A stretch of DNA of 64,000 bases from assembly GCA_035582835.1 (NCBI GenBank), contig JAYKAV010003100.1:216179-280178 (forward strand), written 5' to 3'. Position numbers and translations under genes: made by a program. The notes below the pieces were generated by a model, which ran no database searches, had not been told where the DNA came from, and was given only the letters and a program-made list of their open reading frames with translations. The stretch's first letter is position 1. Each line of letters begins with the position of its first letter. The DNA comes from Phoebastria nigripes. Lineage: Eukaryota; Chordata; Aves; Procellariiformes; Diomedeidae. This document shows positions 11,939 to 27,200 of the stretch, one piece after another.

Positions 11939-12894
11939 TTTGGTTTTTCTGTCCTTACCTTTTTCTTTTTTTTTTTTTTTTCTTTTGTATAATGCATGCT
12001 ACCATGTCCCTATAGCCAGGAACAGCCAGGCTAGAATAGAGCACAAGATCTTTGCAACTGTCTCTCATATTAACTACAGGAACAAAAAGCTGACAAATAA
12101 TGGGGCTTTCTTCTTGTTTACAGGTCAGTAAGTGATTCGTTTTGAACCATTTGGTGTAAATAAACATTGCTACAATCCTCAATTTTAATATGGGAAAACT
12201 TGAGTGGAGGTACAGTGGAGTTTACAAGAATGGAGTTTACAACAAAGCTTGTTGTAAATATCCATTGAAAGATGGACAAAGCGTGTTTACACAATAAACC
12301 AAGCTTTTTCTATCCTCAGAGTATTTCATGGTAATAAAAGATACTTTTTGGTGAAGCATTTCTCTAGATGAACGCAGATACACTGAGAGTATTTTTACTG
12401 ACATTTCCCTGATGAGAATAAATGCAAAGGAGAACATGCATTTTTTTCCCACTGAACCCATGAACAGCTTATCAAGTGTCTAGCTGCAGATGTATGATGA
12501 CAAACATTTTCAATGATCCATTCATCATTGTTTAAAAATGTTTCAGCTCTCTCACTGTGTACATGTTTATATAGAAAAGTCCTTCAAAATGCAAAGCTGG
12601 ATTTATATAATCTGAAATGGAGTATAGAATGTTTTCCTTTGCTTGTTGAAGCTCTTGCGTTAGGTTTTTAAAAGATGGCACTGATACCAGCTGTGTTATT
12701 CACAACCAAAGGGTTTTAGGTGCTAGGATGGTCTGAAATATTCTTGTGACACTTGCTGCACTCATGCTCTGCTCAGCTTTTGTGACCTGGTGAATGAGAT
12801 TTTAGATCTGGGGACCAGCGATAAACCATCACAGGTCACGGCATAGGTTTTGCCACAGAAGGAAATGTGGGCAGTACCTCCTGCTCTGGAGACG

Positions 12895-12935
12895 TTCAGA
12901 ACTCCCACTGAAATCAATGGGAGTTTGGGAAGCAA
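12895..12935. repeat. Short ancient repeat word
   Basis: ACTCCCACTGAAATCAATGG followed by GAGT belongs to a motif ('aactcccattgaagtcaatgggagtt') that I recall recurring across sauropsid genomes in very old interspersed repeats. Its 7-bp arms (ACTCCCA/TGGGAGT) are perfectly complementary. Too little remains for a family name. Confidence 0.35.
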
Positions 12936-15119
12936 TGAACACATCGCTAAGGCCTGAATAGGGCTTGTAGGCTGAGATGACAGGTTGTTCCATGCAATTG
13001 TTTTAAAGTTTCTGTTGTCGGCTTTAGTAGAGGCGATATTTTTCTCTGAGAAATTCACACTCATTTTCCAGCTATTTTCAGGCATTAAATGTCAGCTTTT
13101 CATAAGGCAAAACTGACGTGTCCGCTTGATGCCAAATAACAAAATTTACCTAAATTACGGTTATTATCTTTGTAGTTTAAAAAACCTTCGTGTATACGAA
13201 GCTGAAATATTTTAACTCAAGTTTTCCATAGAGTGCAAGACTGCCATTTGGATAAAGCCTATGAACTGTCTGACTGAATTTTTAACCCTCTGGAGCCAGC
13301 TGTATCCCTCAAAAGAAGGGTTAAGGAACTAGATCTGCATCTGATGCAAACTATCCTAATTCCGTTACTGTCAGGTGAAATGCAGTGATATACGCAAGTG
13401 GAAGATTTGACTACATAAAGCTGCCTTACCATTACGCAATCCATATGCATGGTAAACATCTTATGTCTTTTTGTACAAAGCCATCAGACTAGATTCTGGG
13501 AGCAATGAATTCCTACTTATATGACTTAATTGGTATTTTCTTTTTTTATAAAAGTATTTTTTTGCCATGTTAATTTTTTCCTTTCAGTGAGCTCATAGTA
13601 CAAACAATAACTTTCTAGGAAGCAATTGTCTCTCCGTTCAGTTTTTCATCAGAANAAATTCTGTTTGCTAAATCAACCTGATTTACTAATTAACATCTGG
13701 ATCTTATGTGCACGCTATGCACACACACAATAAATCCACAATTATATTATATTAGCTATTTAAGGGCTCATCTAATTTTACCCTATACATAATCCTTGAA
13801 AATGAGATTTGCATAAAGTGATTTAAAATAGACAGGGCAAACTAGAAGTATATAATTATGTGTCACTCTGAAATAAATACATTTTCAGTTTTCAATTTCC
13901 ATACCTGAGTTCATTGGAACATAATTTAGCCTCTGAATATCTGAATTAATAATAAAATGACAGTATTCATATATGTACTTACATGGAATTTACAGACAGA
14001 GCCTTCTTTGTTATACTTACTGGATTATCTGTGGGACGAGTAAACCTTGATAACATTGAAATGATCCTTCTCTAGGAGCTGGGGGAAAGGAGGAAGGTGA
14101 GAGGCACTCTCCACTCTAGTCTATTAAACAACAAAAGAGAGTTGTTCCTATCAAGATTTCTACCACTTCCAATGTGGGGAACTTAGGCTCCTAACCTTGG
14201 TTCTCTAAATTGTATTGAAATTTGATGCTTGGAATAACCTAAAGTCTACAACATAAATATCCCCCTAACCTTCAAAGTGAGCCTCTTCTTCAGACTCACT
14301 GTTTGTCTGACACCAGCCTATGACATTATTTTTAGAGATTTTAACAATCTTCACAGAGTTCAGAGTTTATGAGTTTGCATGATAACGATCCACGCATAGT
14401 GAGGTAAATACACTCCTCTTTTGTTTTCTCTATCAATTTCCTACATGGTAGATATCATTCTGTAACCTACTAATTCTGTTGTAGACTTTGAATTGCCAGT
14501 AGATAAGCACGGTGTTCAACGTCCATACGTACTGGCAATACATGTTACTAAGTATGATGATTTTATCATGTTTCCTAATATTTGTTAGTTGTATAAGACC
14601 AACTCCAGGAGTCAAGTGGTTACACAGGAAACTTAGTTTGCATAAAGAAAAATAAATTGAGTCTTCCCCACGACAAAGTAGAGCTGTTAAGTGTGTAAGG
14701 ATAACAGTAATACATCAGTTGAATGGAAGCTGAATCAGTTCCAGAATCTGATAGCACACACTCTGACTGTTAAATGTAGTCATGCATACTATATACTGAC
14801 CAAGCAGGTAGTACTGATGAATTTTCAGCTTGGATGACCAATACTGTCTGAGAAGTTGGATACTAGCTAATTATTTTAATACAGATAATGTAGCCATATA
14901 GTTTTGCATTCATTTGACGTTCCTGAAAGTTATAGTGCTATGTTAAATTTAAATATGTTGTTGGAAATTTTCACTGTCACATCAAGCTCTGTACTTGCTT
15001 TAAAAGGGCTCTTAAAGAAAAAAACCCTCAGTCCCAGGATTCAAAGATGAATGTAGCAGGCAGTATTTTGATGATGACTTTATGCTGGGAATTAGGAGAA
15101 CTCTAGCCAACAAAGGAAT

Positions 15120-15245
15120 GAGATTCTAGAACACCTTTCCCAAGGCTATTAGGAGAAACAAATTAAGCCAATTAATTTTGAGATGGAGTTGACAAATTAA
15201 TGAAGGGAAGTGGATGACACATAGATACTTGCAATACCAGGACCC
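15120..15245 (+). repeat. Possible old CR1/L3 3' scrap
   Basis: The order 'CCAAGGCTATTAGG', 'TTTTGAGATGGAGTTGACAA', 'ATTAATGAAGGGAAGTGG' resembles the untranslated 3' part of decayed L3-like CR1 elements ('..aagctggagcttgataa..tggaagggat..'). The match is from memory and weak. Confidence 0.3.
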
Positions 15246-18200
15246 TATAGGATACCAGGAAGTCCCTTTGAATTATAGAAAGCCGTCAAAAATTCTAACA
15301 CAAAGACAGTATGAGGAGTGAAGGGAAGGAGATGTGTCAGAGACAGAAAGCCATTGTGTCACCAGGGATACTTTTACAAAGACTCTGGACAGCATGGATA
15401 CCTCTAAGCAACAGATCCTGCCCTAAGTTAGGCAGTCCTCCAGGAAGCTCAGAAGAAAATGAAAGCAACATTAGGAAACTTACTTGAATATTCCCCTGAA
15501 CAAATAGCAAATTACGACTGGCTCATACTTGAGAAAAATGGCCGGAGTGAGCAATTCAGGAGCAGTGCATAAACTCTAATACAGCTGCATAAAGAACTCA
15601 CTGAATAACTCTGAATAATAGGCCAGCACATAAAAATCAGACTGTTTGCAGATAAATTTCAATAGCAAAAAAGCAAAAAATAAAAGGCTAAATTCTCTGA
15701 ATAAATGCTTTACTGCAAATACTTTTCCCAGTTCTAATGAAGAGAGTTTGCCCTAGCAGCAGACAGAATAGGGCTGTGATGATAGATGGTATCTTGATCA
15801 TTTAAAGCTGCAAGGATATTCTCTTCAATACCTGATTTTTACCCATTGCTAAATTAAAATGGTATCCCCAAGTCATTTAAGATCACATGAAATGTAAAGT
15901 CCAGACAAAAGCCAGGTCAAGCAGACCTTCAGTCAACGCTCAGGGAAGACAGAACCAGGCCAATGGCTAAGGGGGCATCCTTTTTACTCCTGGGCAGCAG
16001 GAGAGGGAGCGGTGCAAGCCCCCCCTCTCCCTGCCCCCATCGCTGCTGCAGCTGCAGCTCGGTCTAAGCCCTTAAGTGTAATTCCAATTTGACAGCTTGC
16101 ATGGGTGTGAATACATTTATGAAAAAAAGAAACCCTGCCAACCTTAGATGAATTAAACAACTGTGACACACACTGGGCCAGATTCTCCAATGCACCACAA
16201 CAAATTTACAGTGCTGTGACTGTTCACTGGAGTCCCAGTTCATTTTTAATNCCATAGTTAACAAAGCTGTATACAAATGCAGTGATTGCTATAGATGTTA
16301 AACTGTTAAAGTGCTTTTGTCCGAGATTGCCTTTTGCAGTGGATTTTCATATACTGTTTTAAAACGGGTAATCTAAAATGAGCGCCGTGTTCGCATTTGC
16401 ATGTCTAGTATCAGAGTCTCCTATTTATCCTTAAGAAAGTTTTCTGAAATGTCTTGATATATTCATATAAAACTTAAAGGCAGAGACTGTGTTCCACTAA
16501 CTAATCCCTGTTTGGCTCTTAATTAATGTCTCAAATAATGTTTCCATGGTAAACATAAAAAATTAAACTTCAGAAAAGTTTTTGTGCTGTTGTCTTAAAC
16601 AGCTCATACTTCTGCTTTCTTATCCACTTGCCTATGTAAAGGAAAAAAGAGGTTAAAACTTGGGAGCAAATAACAATTTGTATAATGTTTCTGCAAAAGC
16701 CAATGAAACCAGAAATATCTGTGTCTGTCACTTGTTTGCTGGATCAAATATTTCAGAAGAAATGTAATATGTTAGTTTTATATTTTCAAATGTCACTATT
16801 CAATAGAAAATGTCATCTTTTCAGCAGGAACATGGAACTTAACAATATCATAATGAAAATGCAGTGAACTTCTGGATATGAATTTGACCTACCTGTGGTT
16901 CATTCGTCATGCCTGTGAAGGGTTTTGTTAGCCCCAAGCAACAAAAAGGTAATATGAGCCAGGCTGGGGACACACAAGGACTCATCACATGCAACTCCAC
17001 TGTTTTTTGGCTGTGAGGAAACTCCTGTGGTTCAAATGTTACAGTAAATATTGAAATCTGAAATATACCTATAATTTAAGATGAAATGTTTGCTGTTATG
17101 TAAACATGTTACCAGGTTTGATCAGCTCTTTTCTGGCAGAAAAAGAAGAATTATTAAGAAAGTGGAAAGAGAGAAGCAGCTCTGTAAAAGATGGCATATT
17201 TTCATTCAACCAGTTCTGCTCCTTTGGGTGAGGGACTGTGCTCATTAGTCTTTCTTTTGGAATAGGATTTGAAGCAAACTACCTAAAATCTGGGTGGTAG
17301 AATTGTGCAGCTTTTTTTCATGCCTGCACATCCACATTCTTCCTGATTCCAGCAATACCATGCTCTTTTTGACTAGGTGCATCTCTGGCAGCCAAAAAAA
17401 AGGAGTGGTCCTTGCTTTTTGGTTAAGTAGGCACTTGCCAGGAAACCAGTATAACTGCATGTGCAAAAGATGTTCTGTTCATATATAAAAGGAGCTTACA
17501 CTATGTTTATTCCTCTGAAAAGACAGTCCCATGCAAAGTATGTTTTCTGTGTTATGTATTGCCAATAAACATGTTTCAGTCATTGAACATCGATATGATC
17601 AAACCAGGAAGAATAGAGCTTCGTACTCCAGGTTAAACTTCAGATGACAAGGGCCAAGAAAAACACCCTAAAGAATGCTTTTAAAAAGACCTCAAGTGAG
17701 GATTGAGAGATGAGAAGCAATAAGAACATAATAATAGTGTCATTTTAAGGGTATTTGAGAACAGGACCACATTTACACCACATCTCTATGAAAAGTGTAA
17801 GCCAAGAATAGCAGCCTGGCCCTTCATCTGCCTCTAAATACAAACTGCTGCCCTCCCAGTTGCCTTCTTATTTAGGCTGACAAAGGCATTCTCATTGCTG
17901 AACAGCAGAACAGTTTGGATTAATCTGGATTAAAATTAATCATTACTATTTCTTCTTTCAAGTTAACTTTGAAGTGGACCCATTCTCCCATTTAGTTCAT
18001 TGCTTGGCGATGCAGATACTTACACTGGCAGCAGGCAGGGAGCAACACAGGGACAAGAACAAGCATTTGGGAACAGGGAAAGGGCAGGGCTGTTCTTTTT
18101 GGCAGCAATGCTATACTGCTTGCAGAATTGCAATGTTAAAGCATCCCATCCCGACTGTGTTAGGTTATTTCTGCTTAGGCTAACAGAACCAAAGCAGATC

Positions 18201-21200
18201 AAGCTACACTGAGTGGCAGGCTTGGACAAGGCAATCAAAAACCGCACTGTTACAGTGGCTGGAGTGTTCACTGGTAATGAGGTCTGGAGTAGTAAATAGA
18301 CAGTTTAAAAGCCAATAGTGGTGCAATCAGTAGTGCAGCTTTTGTGAAGAGATGTGGGGACCAAATCCAGATTTGTGCTGCAGCTGGTTAGCACTGTGCT
18401 GCCGACACAAAGCAGCTCTGAAGCCGGGGTAGCCAATTAATGCAGAGAACCTGCATAGCATGTCTTATGCCATTGCTCTCCCGGCAGCTGGTATTTCTCT
18501 GCCTGGAAAGGGAGTGTAGTCAGGTCATCCCTGATCTGTGACTCTCTTAACTGTCCCAGGGGCCCTTATTTGTTGGTACAAACCTGAGTCTGTATATCTC
18601 ATTTAAAATTGCCATAAGAACAGAATAGGAGTGAATGCATACACCTCCAGGCTGCTTCTGCTCTGAGTGAGCTGTGTGCTGTTTGGCTGCATGACTTTTC
18701 TTGTTTCACAAATATGCCCACTAACAAAGAAAACTAAGAAAAGGAAATACTTTTCAGTAAAAGAAAATTATTCTCTTTATTGTTTATGTATACTGGAACA
18801 CTTGCTAAGTGATAGCTTAAAACATGTATTTGATGGAAGTGAGAAATCGCTTGTGATTTGGAACACGCAAAGCACTTGATAGCTATCTGATAATGTTACA
18901 GTGCATAGAAAGTTCAATTCCTAGGGCTCTCGGGGCAGGAGAAGCCGCATAGCTTGTTATGGAGGCATTTAAAGCACACAATTACCCCATCTTTTTCCAT
19001 GAAGATAAAGTATCTTTCACATGATCAAAAAGTCACCCCCATTATGTGACAGATGCCTTTTCAGTCAAGAGTACAGGAATTCCATGATTGTCGCTTCCTT
19101 GTGTGGTCAGTGATGGGATGAGATACGTGTTCACCTGAGCCAGTGCCCTGGCAGGAAGCCCACTGCACTGATGAGAGTAATGCTGCTGTGGTGACATGAG
19201 GGAAGGGCCACAGGGCTGCAAGAGGGTTCACCAAGGGACTCCCCGGACGGTGCACTGACCTGTAGCCCACTCACACCACTGTGTTTTCAGGAAAGGGGAA
19301 AACAGGGAGAAGGCCTGAGACTGGTGAACTGTTCTCACTGCTTCTGCGGGTGACCAGCACTAGGGAAAAGCAAGGATTCATAATACAGCATGACCTTATT
19401 GTCTTAATTACCATTGCATGATGTTAAAAGGATATTTCCTGGAGGCAGCTAAACACTGTGACCTGTAGATCATAAGGATGCAGCGTGTTACCAATCCATA
19501 GAGCTGAGCAGCATTCTTTACACTTGTAAAACCATATTATTGAACTGCCATATCTGGCCAAAAGAATTTACTGACAAGAACTGATGAAGAGATGTGTTCT
19601 GTAGGTGTTTGCTCATATTGATGGTGATTTTGGGTTCATGAAATACATAAAAAGTTCAAGGTGCTCTTGCTGTAATCAACATGCTGCAGGGAACAATGAA
19701 ACTGAAAAAAATCTGCTCATCCTGTTCCAGCCTTAGAACCAAATTCTGCACTCAAGAAGAAAACTGTGCAGTTTCCTTTATTTGTACGACTTTTAATCAT
19801 ATCTGTGCACATGAGAAGTGTTTGAAATTATTCCAAACTTTTACCCCTTGATTTCCTCAAATCCATATTTGCAGGAAAGGCTTTTTTAAGGCTATGGATC
19901 CACATTTCTACCAAAATTCTTCATATTTAAAATTTACCAATGGCCTTATATAGCATTCTTTTTTACATGTTTCTGTTCCTTCAGCTTTCCTACTCATCTG
20001 TCACAAACAATTAAATCACTAGATTTTTCATTGTTTGAAATAACTGGTTGCATTACCATCTGGAAACAATGCATTTTAAGTGCATAATTACGGATGTTTG
20101 AAATTCCAGGAACTCAACTTTATATGCACAGGACTAGGAGGCAGCATGCTCGGAAATGTATTGTCAGCTGCGTGATGAACAGTTAAGAGGAAAGGAGGAG
20201 CAATTCTCAACTGCTTCTCTGCTGTCTTCCTGCCACTAGCCTGAGAAAGCTGAAGTCAGATTTGACTGCAGAGCCGATAAGAACATTTTAGACTGCTCTC
20301 ACTTGCATTGAATTTTAATGATTGTGGTGGCACAAGGGGACCCTAGTTGAGCTGTGGCCTCTAAGTCCTCACCCTTCTTAGAGCTCACTTCTCGTATGAG
20401 GCTGGAAAATCAACTTTGCGTTAGTTTCCAGGAAGTGCAAAGAAATGAAGCACACTACACGACAGGACTATTGAGGATAACAGTGTGCATATAACTTCAC
20501 GGTGGAAAATGTTTCGAGATTCTGAAACGGAAGCTGCCATATAGGATATTGAATTTCTACAAAACCAGCACATCTCACAGATATGACAGTTAGTCAAAAC
20601 CTAGCTAAAACATTAGCTATTAGCTAAACTTCAACTAGTCCAAATGGGTGACTCCATCCCCTTTTCCACCCTTTCTTTCCTTACATATGACCTATTTCAC
20701 AACATATTCATTTGCCACAATATATTCCAACTGAAAAGAATCAGACAGGCCCTCCAGCTTCACTAATGACAGCTGCAGGTCCAGATCAGACTCAGAAATC
20801 ACATCAGAGCATGTCCTTTATACTGCCAAAAAGGGTATCAAGCAACTAAAAAAAGTAAAAAGAGTTCACTACATACAGGCCCAAACACGCCATCAAATGT
20901 AAACTGTATTTAACTTTGATTTCATAGTGTCTGTATTCCCTCTTCCCCATTATCTTTCTGATTTTTTTTTTCCTAGGATCACTTTGTAGTGAAAGACATT
21001 TAGTTCCTAGTCCTTTCAAGTCACTGTGTGCCAGGACACCCATCAGTCAGTTCCCCTTCTTCTTACATGGTCCGTATTTATACAAGGCGGGAGGGGGGAA
21101 ATTCTCAGCCATACGTGCTTCAGGAGATGTCAGGAGTTCGGTCTCCATGCCTTCGAACTGCCAAAGCTTTTCCCTTACTGATCTGATGGCACGATGGACT

Positions 21201-24200
21201 ACTATTCAAACTAATAACCAGCTCTTAGGGAACTCTTTAGTAACAGACAGTATGCTGGATTTGTGGTCTCTGGAGGAGACTATAGTCAGCTAAGAAGCAC
21301 GGGGAGAAAAGAACCACAAGAGGTAAACTGGATACCACATAAAGTGGTTGATGGTAAAACTTGGGGGGGGAAGGTTCTTTCTGGAAACCAGACTTCCTGT
21401 AGCTGCAGCCACAGTGGAGCAAACCCTCAGCTGGATGACACCAGACCTGACCATGCAGTCTGTGTCCCGTTTAAGAGATGTCGGGGAAAAAAGTTGTTAT
21501 TTTTTATCTCCATCACAGTCGTGTATTACAAAGCTCCCAGACAGTTTCAAGACCCAGTGTGCTAAGTAGTGATCACACATATGTCTAAAAAAATTTCTTG
21601 CCTCAAAAATTTTTCTATTTTACAAACTTGCTAACATCCGTAAACTTAGCTAGCTTACCTGTTACCGGATGGCAGTTTTCTGGAGGCATCATAAAAAAAT
21701 TACTTTTAAGGTGTCTCTAACAGAGAATAACAAAATGGCCTAATGGGTTTTAACCAGAGAAGACTCCCGCTGCTTCCTCACACAGACAAGAGGCAATGTG
21801 ATTAAAGGGGGAAAGAGGTATTTGGTCAGTTAATAACCACTGAAATTCCAAATGCACAAAAAGCACAAAATATAAATTTCAGAGACTCCACATCCTACTT
21901 GTTTGTGTTGGGAGGGACAATAAAGATGAATGATCAGATGCTACCAGCTTTGCGAACCCCATTTAAGCTCTTGGAGTCTCTTTCCCATACTATTCAGGAT
22001 TGACATACAATTACCTTTCTATTCCTAGATATGAAAAGAAATAAATCGAACCTTGATGGATGCATCCTACTATCAAACTTTGTAACAGATTCAGTACTAG
22101 TTGGCTGAGGAGAAAAGCTCAAACCTCTGACCTGCATACCAGTAAATGCCTGCTTGATTAAGTGCTTTTCCTAAATCAACAAGTTAAAATCCACACAACC
22201 AAGTCTACCTCTGTGAAATTTATTTCAGGACAATAAATCATGTCTCTTCTGTGCATTTTTGTAATGCAGATATTTTTATTTGAATTACTGTATGAAATGC
22301 ACATGTAAAAATCAATATATCAAATTTCCTAAAAACCACCCGTGGAATAGCATTTCACACCAGTAATTCCCCCCCACATCTCAGTTCAGCATTACCAGCA
22401 GCCTTGTACAGGCACGTAAAACTATGCAAGCTGAGGACAGTTTACTGAAGAATGGCATAAGACACATGACCAGAGGGCCTTGACATAGCTAATGTAAAGG
22501 CACTAACATATAGCATTAAAAAAAGACAAATACCATTTTAAAGTAACAGTCAAAAGAAATTCCTATTCCAACCAAAAAGAACACAAAACAGGCCCAAGCA
22601 TCTGGTGGAAGGACTAGCCAGTTGTCCGCTCTTGGGCACTGAGGAAGAGCATTTCAATCTGCCTGGGACTCTGTATGTTTCATTGTATGAAGACAGATGC
22701 CCTGCACTGCACTAAGCCTAGTTAAGCTACTGCTAAAATTTGTATACAATGCCAGGTGTTTTTAAACATTTTAAAATATTTTTATACATTTTCTTAAATA
22801 AAGAAACCTCAAAGAAAATCAAGTGTTTCTGAAGTGGGAGAAACAGTCAAAGTGAATAAATGCATTTCTTTTCCTCTCTTGAATAAAATAAACGGCATTT
22901 ATTGGCTCATGATATACTGACTGAGACGCACACAGGAAAGAATGTGATTAAATAGCTTTTCATTTGGTGCATTGTTTATGTATACAGCCCTGATGATAAT
23001 GTTCCCAAAGACAATCAATCATTGATTTTAATTTACTTTATTGTGCTAAAGAAAAGAGTGAATTAAATGTAGAATTTGTTTAGCCTTTCTCTTGCATTCT
23101 GTAATAATCCAGATGGAGCATATACATTTTCTATTTAGTGACACTAGCATGATTAAGCATTAAGACTTAATGAGCAGTGCGTTTTTTAGGGCTCATTAAT
23201 AAAAGTTAGAGAGAGAAAAGATCTATTAGTCATCAAGTTTATCTCTGTACTGTGTTTGTGAGTTTACTATATGGTCAATAACGATGTATTATTACTCATT
23301 TATATAGAATTGCTTTTGTGAGAGGGACCTCAACTGAGAAAGCTTAACTAACTTTAAACTAAGTGAGATCTTTCTATCCCTAAATGGCTCAAAATCTAAG
23401 ATGCATAAGTCCCTGCGCAAGACACAGACTGGATCTGGTGCAGATGGATGAAGAAAGATGACAGTCAAGAAGAGCAAGGCAGGAATAATTCATAGAAGAA
23501 ATAGGTGTGACAGAAGGAAGAAGTATATGTGAAAGAGGCAAAAGATAATGCTGCAACAAGAAATAGGAGACCGATTTTAAAACAAAGCAATATACAACAG
23601 AAGGCACACAGAGAAGAGTGAAGGGTCTGGGGAAGGAATTGTAGCGACTCAACTGGGTTATTAATTTGTTTCAATGCGAGGATGATAAATTACACCAAGC
23701 TTTAGACCTGAACATTGTCTAGCCAAAAACTGACAACGGCTACATTACGGTTGTACCATAGGTACAAGCATTTTCTGGGAGTGCATTTTGAAATGAAAAA
23801 AAAACACCCCAAAGCTCATAAATAGGTGGCTTATGTCTCTTAAAACTACTTCTCAATACAGTAGAGTATCATATGAGAAAGGGGGATGTTCCAGAAAACC
23901 CCACAGACATAATCTGATTTCAAAGGGCAATACATTAGCTCTATAGCTACTCCATCTCTCTGCTTCTCTCCTTAAGACAAAAAAAGTCATAACCAGAAAC
24001 ATCATGTAGGAGCATAATAATATAGTGAATGGTAACACAAAACAGACAAGCAGCAGCAAGGAAGGGCTGTAAATTGCACTTAGACTATAATTTCTAATAA
24101 TATGTTTCTGGTTTTAATGATTAATGAATTCACATTATCTGTTTTTACATATCTCCATCTTTACCTCCTAACATACATACTCTCGAGCCTGTGGTCATTT

Positions 24201-27200
24201 TGGTCCCTTATAACTCAGTATGATTCTTGTCCTGTTTTAGAGACAGTCTTGAAAAATGATGAATAACAATGATAGTATCAGTTTTCACAGCAATGAAAAT
24301 GGAGTATTTAAATTAGAAAGGGAATTTTTATATCCCATATAGCTTTGGATTTACTTGCAAGTACTCTCTGCTTGACGTATTGCAACGAGCTTGGTCCTAC
24401 TGCCTCCTCTTAAATATAAATAAGTATGTTTAGTTCTACAGTTGCTATTCTTTATAGTACTTCCCCTGGTACAGTTACTAGGGGTATCCGTATTCATAAT
24501 GGTTTGTCTCTGGCCACTACACCTGGAAACAAAGCTGCATGCAAGCCTAGAGCCATAGGACCACAACACTGAGGATGTGTATCAGTGACTGCACTATTTT
24601 GAAAGGGGTTGCTTCCCATGTAAATTGTGCACAATAAAATTGCAAGTGTAAAAATTGCAGGAAATTGTTATTTTCTTTTCCTTTTCAGGAAGGAGTCAAA
24701 TAGCTGGTCCACAGCCAGACTTGAGCCTCCACCTGGTTCAAGCTGTCCCTGGAGTTTCATTTTTAATAAAAAACCACACAGAACTTACACCACACTGCAA
24801 TGTCTGCAATCAGTACTCCACTGCCTCACCAGCAGGAGATGGTAAATCAGCTGGTTTGGATTTATAACAGTAGCGTAACTACTGTGAGTCACAGTCTCCT
24901 CTTGCAGAGCCACGGGCACCGTGGGAGAGCCCCAAACTGGTCACGATTCAGCGTACAAGGACAGCTGAGGGATGCTTTCTGTGAAACGGGGCTCTGGAGC
25001 TCCCCACCCACCCAGTTCCCCCAGGAAAAGGCAGGCATACCTTCTGCCTTAATGGATGCGTCATTTCCTAAAGGTCTGTCTTAACTGGTCCACACTGCAG
25101 CATCCTAATCTTTCGCAGATTGCAGTGGGAGCCAGTAAAAAAACCCACTGCTGTGCCCTACACTTGTAAGAAGGAGACGGAAATACAGCCTAGATTTTCA
25201 AGGCTAGAAATGCTGAGCGCGGGCATGGCAGGGGACAGGCCATGGTGTGCTCTAGCAATTGTTATGTTGTATCTTCTGAAATCATTAAACCCTGTCAAAT
25301 ATCCTGAGTTTATTATGGTACTACCAAGGGGCCCCAATCATGTATCAGAGGTCCATTAAGAGAGCTGATACACAAACACATTTAATTAAAAGTTGTCAAG
25401 ACTTGTATGGACAAACAAGGGGGAATTATTGCCGTCACAGCTGTTCAAATTTGCCAAGCCACATTCCGATAGAAACTGAGTCAGTATGAGGGAGCAACTG
25501 AGAACCAAAAAAAAATTTCCTGATAAAAATAAGTGGTTACTCAACATGAAATAGGAAAACAAGTCTATATTTATTAAGTTAATGCAGTGATCTAAGTCAC
25601 GTGAATTTAAAAATTAAAAAAACTTTTGTATGATCTCTGAAAAATCATGTTTATATAGTTTATTAGCAGATAAACAAATTTAATCTTTGCATAATTAGTT
25701 TCTTATCTTCTCCCCACTGCAAACCATTTTTAGTTTCAGGAAAATGATTTTCCATACAACATTCTCAACTCTTTATTTTCCTGTTTTCAACAGCTTCCTT
25801 AATAGCCAGTTATTTACTTATTCAATTTCCTTTCCCCTTTGCACATGCAGCATCTTGAGTAATGACTCACCGTTTTCTCTTGGGCAGGTAACAAAATCCT
25901 TCTACAGATTATGGGAGCAATGAAAATCATGACAAGCTGCAGTATCTGTATGATAGTTATTGTTCCACATTTGATGGTAGAATTTCAGTATGTATGGGCT
26001 CTGAAACTGGCAACTGGTGAGAAAATTCTTCTCATTTAGGTAAATGTACCAACCAGCAAAAAATTCTGTTGATGGGGGACTCTGTTCCCAAATAGTAAGG
26101 AGGATCGTTTCTCACTCCTATCCCCTGCTACCTATCAGGAAAATAAGCAGGTGCAGAGAAGAAAAATCAAATCAGGCTATACTTTGGTGTGCAGTAGTGT
26201 TGTGGGAACGTCAAAGACTTCAGGAGACCAGAACATGGATTTTTGTTGCTGGTAACGGCACTGAGCTGTAACAGTGCTAGTTTATTAGTATCACCACTGC
26301 CAATTTAGAGAGCTAGTAAAATTTGCCATACATAACCCTTGGTGCCTTTCAAGGTGAACTGAAAGATGAGTGAAGAGAAGAGGGAGAGAAATGTTACAGC
26401 CAGTGGCAAAAGAGCTGTGATGAGAGGGTATAGAGTACTCTCACTTATTATCCTTAACTTGTAAACGAGCCTTCAATCTTACTGTTCTTTGTAGTTAGAT
26501 GTGGTTACAAGTGGGGGAAATTATACGAGCAGTTGTGAATGCCCCCTGCGATAGTTCCTGCTACAATAAATTATTTATATCATTATTTAGCCTACAACAA
26601 TACGTAACAATATCAGCCATAAATCAGGACCCTACTATGCTAACTGCTGAACGCACACACAGTAAAAGTAAATCCCTCTCCCAGTGTGTTTGCACCTGAG
26701 GTAAAATAGCAAATGCTTGTTGCCAAGTTGCTTCCTGCAAACCAGATACACATTCTGAGCAGCATCTAGAAAGAGGAATTGGCTTTCATCTCATTTGGCC
26801 AGCTTTCAAGTGTGAAGTAGGCACGTAAATAACTGCACATTTGCATCATGGGTTCTGTCTTCACTGGGAAACTGAAGAAGAAGCTCGGACATCTGGTACT
26901 GCTTGGCAGACAGCACAACCCTACAGGACAGAGCTACTATAGTGAAAACAAGATATTGCACTGGCTGTCTGAAAGGGTCTGTTTGTCTTTTCCTTTCATA
27001 TCCAGAAGAAGTCCTGGGGATTTTCTAGGCTGTTGTCTTCTAGTCCATTGGATCCTAAACTGAAAACTTTAAATGGCACCATCTACATAATATTCACTCA
27101 CAGGGATGAGGGCTAAAACCATAATACATGCTCAGAAAGTCCAGTATTTTTTTTTTCCTCTTTGATAAGAATCTGCATTCAAAATGTTGCTTAATGATGC

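Noticed and set aside
11532..12131. 199-codon plus-strand frame
   Set aside because: The long part coincides with the GC-rich block, and a minus-strand frame is equally open. Low-complexity Gly/Arg/Pro content and no start context or splice sites.
18900..18940. GTTCAATTCC reminiscent of a tRNA B box
   Set aside because: No A box, no cloverleaf-forming arms and no T-run terminator at the right spacing.
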